A stretch of DNA of 64,000 bases, from positions 38,525,001-38,589,000 of the forward strand of contig NC_090291.1 in the NCBI RefSeq assembly GCF_037392515.1, written 5' to 3'. Each line of letters begins with the position of its first letter. Positions within the stretch are counted from its first letter, which is position 1. The position numbers were made by a program, and so were the translations under genes. Positions 1-12,400 of this stretch are shown here, one piece after another. Below the pieces are notes generated by a model. The model saw only the letters and a list, made by a program, of their open reading frames with translations. It did not search any database and had not been told where the DNA came from. Source of the DNA: Haliotis asinina (lineage: Eukaryota > Mollusca > Gastropoda > Lepetellida > Haliotidae).

Positions 1-357
1 TGCTAAAAACATACAATATCTCAAGATCAAATTTAATTTCGAGATTTCTTCTATTATTACCATAGCATATAGTTCTAAGTTCTAAACACCCCATCAATCG
101 TAATACAAGTACCAGAATCGCAATATATTGCAATACAATTTATTTGACAACATACAGCCCTAGTATTCAAGGTGTCATAAAAAGAAACCTTTGTGAAAAA
201 ACGAAATATTTTCGTGGTGCCACAAAAATACTTGTATACATTTAAAGTAATTTCAGTTTTTTGTCAGATGTTGCCGGTTTGTATTAGTCAAGTTCTACTT
301 TCGTCAGGTTCACATGTTGGAATAGTACACCTGATCTGTTAGCACACCTCATCTCAC

Positions 358-466
358 CTGAAATTAGTTTTGCAGTTGAGTTCGCTGTCTGACAAGCCAC
401 GTGGTCATCACTTCCAAGCAGGTTGCCAATGCGCATGCCCACAGCAATCGACATACCACAGGACAA
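358..466 (-). CDS. MATE gene exon: MRIGN motif; last exon in window
   Basis: This 109-nt exon starts in phase 0 after GCTACAG and ends in phase 1 at a strong GTGAGA donor. It encodes LSCGMSIAVGMRIGNLLGSD and then DHVACQTANSTAKLIS, equivalent to the family's hallmark GFSVAASVRVGNALGAGD followed by an A-rich helix start. The donor shows the gene continues left of base 1; bases 1-357 are intron. Confidence 0.94.
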
Positions 467-3400
467 CTGTAGCAATAAGGTTAGCGATGTTATTGATTGT
501 TTAATATCTAAAGGGTTATGACCACAACTATCTATAATTATAGTTACAAAGAATTTAAGAAGAGCAAAGAGGTTAATACTCTTGCATTCATCCGTATGGT
601 AATAATCAAATACAGTACATTTCCGTTAGTTATGCCGAATACAAAGAAGTCACTATTTCGGTTCCTTATAACCAGAGTTTGTTATCGCATTTTGATTATA
701 TATACACCAACTGGTTGGTTGGCTGGTTGTTGTTTTAAGCAGCAATCTAATATTCAAGCTCTATGGTTTGTAAATAATCGTGTCCCGACCAGACAATCCA
801 GTGATCAACAGCATGGGCATCGATTTAAGCAATTGGGAACCGATGACATGTGTCAACCAAGTCAGCGAGCCTGACAACCCGATCCCGTTAGTCGCCTCTT
901 ACGATAAGCATAGTCGCCTTTTATGGCAAACATGGGTAGATGAAGGCCTATTCTATCCCGGGATCTTCCCGGGTAAGTATATCAATATGTGTCCGTCAGA
1001 AATGTAGTTTAATGTATTATGAACATATGTGTGCATTCTTAGTCAATGTGTGAGTTTGATTTTACGCCGCTTTTATCAATATCACAGCAAGATCACGGCG
1101 GGGTACTGCAGAAATGAGCTTCATACATGAATAGATTCTAGAGAACAGTTTTAGTGATCTGTTCCTCTACTGTTCTACCGCGTTGTACCCGTATGAGGAA
1201 TCGAACCAGGGTCTTAGGCGTGACGAGCGAACGTTGAACCACTACCCCGTCTGCCATGCATATTAGAATGAACGTACCATGTCAGTTAAGGCGACCATTT
1301 GAAACAAGACAGCTTGGGCTGCCAACTGCGCCTTCCCAAGATAACCTGCAAATGAAGGACACAAGTACAGGTGTGGGCGAGCTTGGGTAACATTAACGCC
1401 TCCAGGTCTATTAAGTACATAGCATTATCGGCACAACGACCATATATCTAGTCACTGTTGCATCAGCTCTGTATACACCTTGATACAAAACCTATGTCGA
1501 ACCCGATCACACGATCCCGTTATTGGCGCAACATAGAGACTATGAGTCTTTTTATATGCGAGCGAAGCGAGCGAGGGTTGGCAACCTACTTCACTCGCTT
1601 CGGATCGAAAACTATTTTTCATGTCAAAATAAAATATCGCCACCATCAAATGTACACTCCCATTTCCTCACTTGATCGTGCTCTCAGATTTCCAACCCCA
1701 TATTTAATAATTACTCACGTGAAATATGTTTTATTCATTATTTTAAACGCCCCTCGTGGTATTCCGATCGTTCTTCGCCTCCATTACCCCTGCCAGCTTC
1801 CGACTGAACGGAGTGACGGAACAAGAATAAGCAGAAATATAAAAGAAATACCATTTTGCCTAATTTTATCATGAACCTGTTGGAGTTTATTTGTCTTTTC
1901 TGTCGTCGCTATTTTTAGAATTTTCATAACACTTATTGTACATAAAGAAAAAAAAACCTTCTGGCATTTTGGGCGAATGATGCAGGGAAGGTAACTGTAA
2001 ATATTCCATAAGGAATAAACCCCTCCTGTTCCTTCACTCCTTTGAACCGGAGACTGGAAGGGGGAATGGAGGCGAAGAACGGCCTGAATAACACATGCTG
2101 CGCTAAAAATGTTGAATAGAAATATTTCCCGTGAGTAATTGTTCAACATGGGGTTGGACATGTGAGAGCACACCCCAGTGAATAAATTGGTGTATACGTT
2201 TGATGGTGGCGATGCTGCGCAACTAATTTTGCGCCACAGTTTGCCTGTGCTTTGTATGGACATTTTGACCTTTCGGACACACTGATTTTAAATATGCACG
2301 TACAACAACCAAAGGCGAGAATCACGCGTAGCCGTCATTAAGAGAATATGTTTAAGTTTCAGTAAAATGTTCTTAGAGGTAGATGACCCGGAAAATCAAT
2401 TCAATTCAAAGCAAATATAGGACCTCTGTTAAAGATGGCAAGTTATTGGTATGTATACTGCTATGTCATTGAGGATATATAGGGCCTCTGTTAAAGATGG
2501 CAAGTTATTGGTATGTATACTGCTATGTCATTGAGGATATATAGGACCTCTGTTAAAGATGGCAAGTTATTGGTATGTATACTGCTATGTCATTGAGGAT
2601 ATATAGGACCTCTGTTAAAGATGGCAAGTTATTGGTATGTATACTGCTATGTCATTGAGGATATATAGGACCTCTGTTAAAGATGGCAAGTTATTGGTAT
2701 GTATACTGCTATGTCATTGAGGATATATAGGACCTCTGTTAAAGATGGCAAGTTATTGGTATGTATACTGCTATGTCATTGAGGATATATAGGACCTCTG
2801 TTAAAGATGGCAAGTTATTGGTATGTATACTGCTATGTCATTGAGGATATATAGGACCTCTGTTAAAGATGGCAAGTTATTGGTATGTATACTGCTATGT
2901 CATTGAGGATATATAGGGCCTCTGTTAAAGATGGCAAGTTATTGGTATGTATACTGCTATGTCATTGAGGATATATAGGACCTCTGTTAAAGATGGCAAG
3001 TTATTGGTATGTATACTGCTATGTCATTGAGGATATATAGGACCTCTGTTAAAGATGGCAAGTTATTGGTATGTATACTGCTATGTCATTGAGGATATAT
3101 AGGACCTCTGTTAAAGATGGCAAGTTATTGGTATGTATACTGCTATGTCATTGAGGATATATAGGGCCTCTGTTAAAGATGGCAAGTTATTGGTATGTAT
3201 ACTGCTATGTCATTGAGGATATATAGGACCTCTGTTAAAGATGGCAAGTTATTGGTATGTATACTGCTATGTCATTGAGGATATATAGGACCTCTGTTAA
3301 AGATGGCAAGTTATTGGTATGTATACTGCTATGTCATTGAGGATATATAGGACCTCTGTTAAAGATGGCAAGTTATTGGTATGTATACTGCTATGTCATT

Positions 3401-6400
3401 GAGGATATATAGGACCTCTGTTAAAGATGGCAAGTTATTGGTATGTATACTGCTATGTCATTGAGGATATATAGGACCTCTGTTAAAGATGGCAAGTTAT
3501 TGGTATGTATACTGCTATGTCATTGAGGATATATAGGACCTCTGTTAAAGATGGCAAGTTATTGGTATGTATACTGCTATGTCATTGAGGATATATAGGA
3601 CCTCTGTTAAAGATGGCAAGTTATTGGTATGTATACTGCTATGTCATTGAGGATATATAGGACCTCTGTTAAAGATGGCAAGTTATTGGTATGTATACTG
3701 CTATGTCATTGAGGATATATAGGACCTCTGTTAAAGATGGCAAGTTATTGGTATGTATACTGCTATGTCATTGAGGATATATAGGACCTCTGTTAAAGAT
3801 GGCAAGTTATTGGTATGTATACTGCTATGTCATTGAGGATATATAGGACCTCTGTTAAAGATGGCAAGTTATTGGTATGTATACTGCTATGTCATTGAGG
3901 ATATATAGGACCTCTGTTAAAGATGGCAAGTTATTGGTATGTATACTGCTATGTCATTGAGGATATATAGGACCTCTGTTAAAGATGGCAAGTTATTGGT
4001 ATGTATACTGCTATGTCATTGAGGATATATAGGACCTCTGTTAAAGATGGCAAGTTATTGGTATGTATACTGCTATGTCATTGAGGATATATAGGACCTC
4101 TGTTAAAGATGGCAAGTTATTGGTATGTATACTGCTATGCCATTGAGGATATATAGGGCCTCTGTTAAAGATGGCAAGTTATTGGTATGTATACTGCTAT
4201 GTCATTGAGGATATATAGGACCTCTGTTAAAGATGGCAAGTTATTGGTATGTATACTGCTATGTCATTGAGGATATATAGGACCTCTGTTAAAGATGGCA
4301 AGTTATTGGTATGTATACTGCTATGTCATTGAGGATATATAGGACCTCTGTTAAAGATGGCAAGTTATTGGTATGTATACTGCTATGTCATTGAGGATAT
4401 ATAGGACCTCTGTTAAAGATGGCAAGTTATTGGTATGTATACTGCTATGTCATTGAGGATATATAGGACCTCTGTTAAAGATGGCAAGTTATTGGTATGT
4501 ATACTGCTATGTCATTGAGGATATATAGGGCCTCTGTTAAAGATGGCAAGTTATTGGTATGTATACTGCTATGTCATTGAGGATATATAGGACCTCTGTT
4601 AAAGATGGCAAGTTATTGGTATGTATACTGCTATGTCATTGAGGATATATAGGACCTCTGTTAAAGATGGCAAGTTATTGGTATGTATACTGCTATGTCA
4701 TTGAGGATATATAGGACCTCTGTTAAAGATGGCAAGTTATTGGTATCTATACTGCTATGTCATTGAGGATATATAGGACCTCTGTTAAAGATGGCAAGTT
4801 ATTGGTATGTATACTGCTATGTCATTGAGGATATATAGGACCTCTGTTAAAGATGGCAAGTTATTGGTATGTATACTGCTATGTCATTGAGGATATATAG
4901 GACCTCTGTTAAGATGGCAAGTTATTGGTATGTATACTGCTATGTCATTGAGGATATATAGGACCTCTGTTAAAGATGGCAAGTTATTGGTATGTATACT
5001 GCTATGTCATTGAGGATATATAGGGCCTCTGTTAAAGATGGCAAGTTATTGGTATGTATACTGCTATGTCATTGAGGATATATAGGACCTCTGTTAAAGA
5101 TGGCAAGTTATTGGTATGTATACTGCTATGTCATTGAGGATATATAGGACCTCTGTTAAAGATGGCAAGTTATTGGTATGTATACTGCTATGTCATTGAG
5201 GATATATAGGACCTCTGTTAAAGATGGCAAGTTATTGGTATGTATACTGCTATGTCATTGAGGATATATAGGACCTCTGTTAAAGATGGCAAGTTATTGG
5301 TATGTATACTGCTATGTCATTGAGGATATATAGGACCTCTGTTAAAGATGGCAAGTTATTGGTATGTATACTGCTATGTCATTGAGGATATATAGGACCT
5401 CTGTTAAAGATGGCAAGTTATTGGTATGTATACTGCTATGTCATTGAGGATATATAGGACCTCTGTTAAAGATGGCAAGTTATTGGTATGTATACTGCTA
5501 TGTCATTGAGGATATATAGGACCTCTGTTAAAGATGGCAAGTTATTGGTATGTATACTGCTATGTCATTGAGGATATATAGGACCTCTGTTAAAGATGGC
5601 AAGTTATTGGTATGTATACTGCTATGTCATTGAGGATATATAGGACCTCTGTTAAAGATGGCAAGTTATTGGTATGTATACTGCTATGTCATTGAGGATA
5701 TATAGGACCTCTGTTAAAGATGGCAAGTTATTGGTATGTATACTGCTATGTCATTGAGGATATATAGGACCTCTGTTAAAGATGGCAAGTTATTGGTATG
5801 TATACTGCTATGTCATTGAGGATATATAGGACCTCTGTTAAAGATGGCAAGTTATTGGTATGTATACTGCTATGTCATTGAGGATATATAGGACCTCTGT
5901 TAAAGATGGCAAGTTATTGGTATGTATACTGCTATGTCATTGAGGATATATAGGGCCTCTGTTAAAGATGGCAAGTTATTGGTATGTATACTGCTATGTC
6001 ATTGAGGATATATAGGACCTCTGTTAAAGATGGCAAGTTATTGGTATGTATACTGCTATGTCATTGAGGATATATAGGGCCTCTTTTAAACATGGCAAGT
6101 TATTGGTATGTATACTGCTATGTCATTGAGGATATATAGGACCTCTGTTAAACATGGCAAGTTATTGGTATGTATACTGCTATGTCATTGAGGATATATA
6201 GGACCTCTGTTAAACATGGCAAGTTATTGGTATGTATACTGCTATGTCATTGAGGATATATAGGACCTCTGTTAAAGATGGCAAGTTATTGGTATGTATA
6301 CTGCTATGTCATTGAGGATATATAGGACCTCTGTTAAAGATGGCAAGTTATTGGTATGTATACTGCTATGTCATTGAGGATATATAGGGCCTCTGTTAAA

Positions 6401-9400
6401 CATGGCAAGTTATTGGTATGTATACTGCTATGTCATTGAGGATATATAGGACCTCTGTTAAAGATGGCAAGTTATTGGTATGTATACTGCTATGTCATTG
6501 AGGATATATAGGACCTCTGTTAAAGATGGCAAGTTATTGGTATGTATACTGCTATGTCATTGAGGATATATAGGACCTCTGTTAAAGATGGCAAGTTATT
6601 GGTATGTATACTGCTATGTCATTGAGGATATATAGGACCTCTGTTAAAGATGGCAAGTTATTGGTATGTATACTGCTATGTCATTGAGGATATATAGGAC
6701 CTCTGTTAAAGATGGCAAGTTATTGGTATGTATACTGCTATGTCATTGAGGATATATAGGACCTCTGTTAAAGATGGCAAGTTATTGGTATGTATACTGC
6801 TATGTCATTGAGGATATATAGGACCTCTGTTAAACATGGCAAGTTATTGGTATGTATACTGCTATGTCATTGAGGATATATAGGACCTCTGTTAAAGATG
6901 GCAAGTTATTGGTATGTATACTGCTATGTCATTGAGGATATATAGGACCTCTGTTAAAGATGGCAAGTTATTGGTATGTATACTGCTATGTCATTGAGGA
7001 TATATAGGACCTCTGTTAAAGATGGCAAGTTATTGGTATGTATACTGCTATGTCATTGAGGATATATAGGACCTCTGTTAAAGATGGCAAGTTATTGGTA
7101 TGTATACTGCTATGTCATTGAGGATATATAGGGCCTCTGTTAAAGATGGCAAGTTATTGGTATGTATACTGCTATGTCATTGAGGATCTTAAATTGACAA
7201 ATGTTCAATAATGGCCAGTTATTCAGGAGCTGATACAGCTTACTAGAAGGGGTGGGGAGGCACACTTTTGAGGATCGATCTTTTATGGTTCATAGAACAA
7301 AGTTTCAGGTCAAGAGGGGGTGTCCGTACCCCTCCATCCACTCTATGTTATTCGTATGCGGAATGCGTATTTCATTGAGGGCCATTGCAATTCAAGCTTG
7401 GTAGTTGGAACAGTGAAACAAATGCACGTGCGGTACGTGATGAGCGTTAACTTAAACCAACCCTACTTGTTCTTGGTGTTTCATTTAGTGTGCGTAATCC
7501 CTTAACATACGAACCAATGATACCAATTTGCACATATGATCGTTTGTTAACGACTTTTATCCTAAGTAGAATATAATTCTGAGATTTAAATTTTCAAATG
7601 GCAAAGTAAAATTATCAGGATTCTCAATTTTAATTTCACTTTATTTCATTTACTTTTCTGTTTGAAGTGAAATTCATCTGTACGTTTTCACCGCAAACAG
7701 ACTATAGTAATGCTTATGTTGTTTCTTGAGAGAATCTTGAAACTAACTCCACCGATAGCGTTATACAACCATAGTTATCGGGAGTACAAAATGCATCTCA
7801 CCCAAACTACTCTAGTTTATTTGTACTACGTACACCCCTATGTATCACCATGGTACTCCACACTGGATACTCATGAACATAAAGCACCAGACACTACAAT
7901 ACCTCGCGACAATACATACCCGTCAGTACAACAACGATCTGGATACACCACCAAGACAGCGCGATCATAATAAAACCAGGAACTGCCAACTCGCCGAAAC
8001 ATTTCCATTCCAGCCAACACCTGGCCGACCAGCCTGAAAAATACCCATCTCCAAGTTAAATGTCATCTTCGACGTTCCTGAACAGAGTATAAACATTTAT
8101 AGCAGATAACATTAGTATCGCAAGCTGTTTGCGTCAGGGAACCACGTAAAATGTCCTGATTCTGTAACAGAGGATATGAACAGGAAGATGATTTTAACGC
8201 AAACGTTTATACACTAGAGAAGGGGTGAGAGGAAAGTATGGGCTAGCTGCCATACACAGTACCAATTTCTATTCCACCTCCAAAAGTTGTAATATATGTA
8301 TTGTTAGATGATAATCATAGATGTTATTTGTATATAATTATTTACAACTCATGTCTATGCTGTTGTCGGAATCATACGCCCCGCCTTTGTAACAAGGGTT
8401 CCTGTGGAATATAATACTCCGTTAAAGACGTTTGTTGACAGATTGATACCTGTCCAGGTAGCATCGTTGATATTTGATCCATAGATATACAACGCGTGCA
8501 TAATGCAGCATGCTCCATAGGTCACACATATCGCCAGTGCAGCCCCTCTAAAATGTACAAATACAATTTATGGTCAAGTGATACACACGTTACTCACAAA
8601 GTTTTACCATAATCTAAACTTGAAAGGTTACTATATTTGTATAGAGATGTACAGAATGTTTCTGTATGTAAAACATCTGTGACATCCATGGTTACCTATG
8701 CAGCGCTCTGTTTTGATTCTGCACCATGCATACTCTCTTGTTTGTTAACGTAGATATTTTACTTGCTTTTGGATATGTTTGATGACATAGTCCAGCGTTT
8801 AAGGCCTTAGAATTTTGAAAAAAAATTCAGTACCAAATCGATTTTGGTTTCAGTATTTAAGTGAAACGTCACAAGGAAATCTGTTTGCCAGAAAACATAA
8901 ACAAGATAAGATTGTTCAAATGTTGTTAGATATGGAAACGTAGAACTGTACTTTGCTATCCCGCAGTCTGGATAACAGGAATTAATGTTATCATAGAATA
9001 ACGGACATGCACGATGGTTTACACTTGAAAATTGGAAAATTAGATCAAAGAATCCAATTTTTGTAAGTCGCCAAAACGTTCCAGCTGACAATGACACCAG
9101 TGAGGTGTTGTACTTACACCATGTCCAGGCCTGCCCAGTGTAGGAACACACTGAAACTGACTATGACACCAGTGAAGTGTTGTACTTACACCATGTCCAG
9201 GCCTGCCCAGTGTAGGAACACCTTGAAACTGACTATGACACCAGTGAAGCGTTGTACTTACACCATGTCGAGGTCTGCCCAGTGTAGGAACACCTTGAAA
9301 CTGACTACGACACTAGTGAAGTGTTGTACTTACACCATGTCGAGGCCTGCCCAGTGTACGAACACATTGAAACTGACTATGACACCAGTGAGGTGTTGTA

Positions 9401-12400
9401 CTTACATCATGTCCAGGCCTGCCCAGTGTAGGAACACCTTGAAACTGACTATGACACCAGTGAGGTGTTGTACTTACACCATGTCGAGGCCTGCCCAGTG
9501 TAGGAACACCTTGAAACTGACTATGGCACCAGTGAAGCGTTGTACTTACACCATGTCGAGGTCTGCCCAGTGTAGGAACACCTTGAAACTGACTACGACA
9601 CTAGTGAAGTGTTGTACTTACATCATGTCGAGGTCTGCCCAGTGTACGAACACATTGAAACTGACTGTGACACCAGTGAAGTGTTGTACTTACATCATGT
9701 CGAGGCCTGCCCAAAGTAGGAACACATTGAAACTGACTATGACACCAGTGAAGTGTTGTACTTACACCATGTCCAGGCCTGCCCAGTGTAGGAACACCTT
9801 GAAACTGACTATGACACCAGTGAAGTGTTGTACTTACATCATGTCGAGGCCTGCCCAAAGTAGGAACACATTGAAACTGACTATGACACCAGTGAAGTGT
9901 TGTACTTACATCATGTCGAGGCCTGCCCACTGTAGGAACACCTTGAAACTGACTATGACACCAGTGAAGTGTTGTACTTACACCATGTCCAGGCCTGCCC
10001 AGTGTAGGAACACACTGAAACTGACTATCACACCAGTGAGGTGTTGTACTTACACCATGTCCAGGCCTGCCCAGTGTAGGAACACATCCAGGGAGAAAAG
10101 GTTGAACATGTTACTAAGCAGAAGCATCACAAGCGTAGGTCTCACGATACCCTTGATCAATAGAATCCAAAAAATCATAAATTGTCATAATATATCATAT
10201 GATAATAAGAAAACATTCGCACTAAAAAATATGAATAATGAATACATTGTAATTAAGTAACTAAACACTTGGATCACAACGATTAAGATATCTGAAATCC
10301 TTTCAATCACATATTTCAGTAAATCTAAACACGAATATGGATAGCTAAATCAACATTTTAGATTGAAAATATTACAAGAAATAAAACGGAAATATAAACC
10401 TGCTAAAATAGTATTAAGAGGAAATATCCTTTGAACGATATAAAACATTCGCTAGCATAGTAAATGTTATTCACCCCAGAGTGTTTATACCCAAAATAAA
10501 AGCGAAAGCGACCCGCCCTTTCCGAAGCCATAAGAAATCTTAGATAAAGTACCACCATCTATGCATGAAAGGTTCCCAACTTGTAATTATGACAAGTGCA
10601 TCCCTCATTACGTTGAAGAGGCGTTTGGTTAGCAAGCGGTTAAAACGTTCACTCGTCACACAGTAGACACGGATTGTACCCATATGAGTACAATGTGTGG
10701 AGCCCAATGTGCCCCGCCTTGATATTGCTTGGATATTGGAAACAGCGGCGTAAAACAAAAGCCGCTCACATATTCCGCTGATGATGGCCAGCGTGGAATT
10801 AAGCTTCGATTTGGGTTTGGTCGTACAGAAACAACGTAACGTGCAATATACATTGGACAGAAACAGGCAGACTGAGGTAAAGGTTTTCGATTCATAGATG
10901 TATACTAAAAGGAAAAAGAAACGGCGTAATATTGGAAATGACATTTAAGCATCAATGGAGTATTTGAACCTATTTGTTTTTTCAAATATACACCGGAAGT
11001 CAAGTTTGAGAGAACTAGGAACCGTGGTCGTATAGTATGTGAAGTATTGTTGGAGATTGAGGTTTGAAATGATTTTGTTTCTGAAAAGGCCAGAGTTCAC
11101 ACAACACAACATTAAAATCGAGATGCACGTGCATCATGCATGCCTTCAGGCATAAATGTCCGGCCTGAATGGCAGTCGTTCACTTGTTTTCTGAACATAG
11201 CAGCTATGGCATCAACGACAACAAGCCATTGGACGTCCACACGTTGGTCAACGTGCTCGAGTCATTGCTAATGACTTTAATTGCAGCGTACGAACGACAG
11301 AACGTCTTTGACCGCCATACAACGCCACCAGTAGCACTGATGACCGTCCACGTAGTGGTCGACCCCGTATAACAAGCCACCAGGACCACCCAGCAACACC
11401 TGCAAGACCAGGGCCACAGAAACAACTCGATGTATCATATGAAAGCAACCAGCGACCAGTCAGTGACTGAACTATTCCTGTTTTGTCGACGTTCTTCTCT
11501 GATGAAAGTCGGTACTTTATTACACATTCTCCAACAACGTTTCTTTTGCGTTTCAGTATATAACTATGCTCCTTGAATCAATATGATAGTAGCAAACTAA
11601 TTAAATAATAAAGAATAGCCTAAGATGCGTTACCTGAGCAAAGAGGTATTTGGACATGACGCTGAATGCTGCATATACCTAAATGTAATAGAATATCTTG
11701 TAAACCATTATGAGTGAGTGAGTGAGTTACTATTTAAGGTCACATCAGCAATATTTTAGCCATACCGTGAAAACGATTGTCTGAATCAACAGGTTACATG
11801 ATTCAGCTACCTTATCCTGAAAACCATTGTCTGCATCGATACGATAATACTGAACATGATTAGTAACATAGCATCCGCATAATTAAAAATTGTATGGTGA
11901 GGGTGCGTGAGCGGGTGTGAGTACGGGTGCATTTGCGTGTTCGGGTGCAGGTGTGGGTGCAAGTGCGGGTGCAGGTGCAATTCGGCAGGGACGTGTAGGC
12001 CGTCTTGGCGACCGAAGAGCGAAACACACCAATCACGCGCAGCATCAATAACTCAAACGCACGTGCGCTGGAATACAACATACGTATTGCTTAATAGCAT
12101 CGAAAGTGTAATTCAATAACATAGCGAGTATGTTGTGATTAACTGATTAACGCGAGCGTGTCATGGGTAGTCTAAATGTTGGGCAGTTCGTGGCGGCAGT
12201 TGCATGAGAATTCAACCACAACATTATTTGAAAACCGGTGTGCAACAAACAGTCACCTTTGCAAGTCACCAATATGAGGTACCAATTCAGATACGTCATG
12301 TCCAGCAGACAGTTGTTCGAAGGTGCCAGCAAACCAGGCGCATAGCAAGCCATTTTATTTCGTGTAAGCCCGTAGATTGCGAAGCGTTATATTTAGACAG

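Noticed and set aside
1458-2325. Small genes on both strands
   Set aside because: The frames lie in inverted arms of a foldback element and repeat each other's translation.
2421-7187. CRISPR-like array
   Set aside because: Units are head-to-tail without spacers, and the surrounding DNA is eukaryotic. The 52-bp and 30-bp arrays fail for the same reason.
8367-8547. Terminal exon of a transporter gene ending at the stop near 8367
   Set aside because: A GTATCA donor after 8450 and the next exon at 7920-8033 continue the MATE alignment in phase, so the stop is intronic.
9091-10260. 389-codon plus-strand open frame with 24-residue repeats
   Set aside because: It is the stop-free antisense reading of the 72-bp minisatellite. 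The opposite strand carries a MATE exon with correct phases.
10540-10944. Minus-strand exon in the MATE intron
   Set aside because: No family similarity, no fitting splice phases, and the MATE alignment has no residues missing here.
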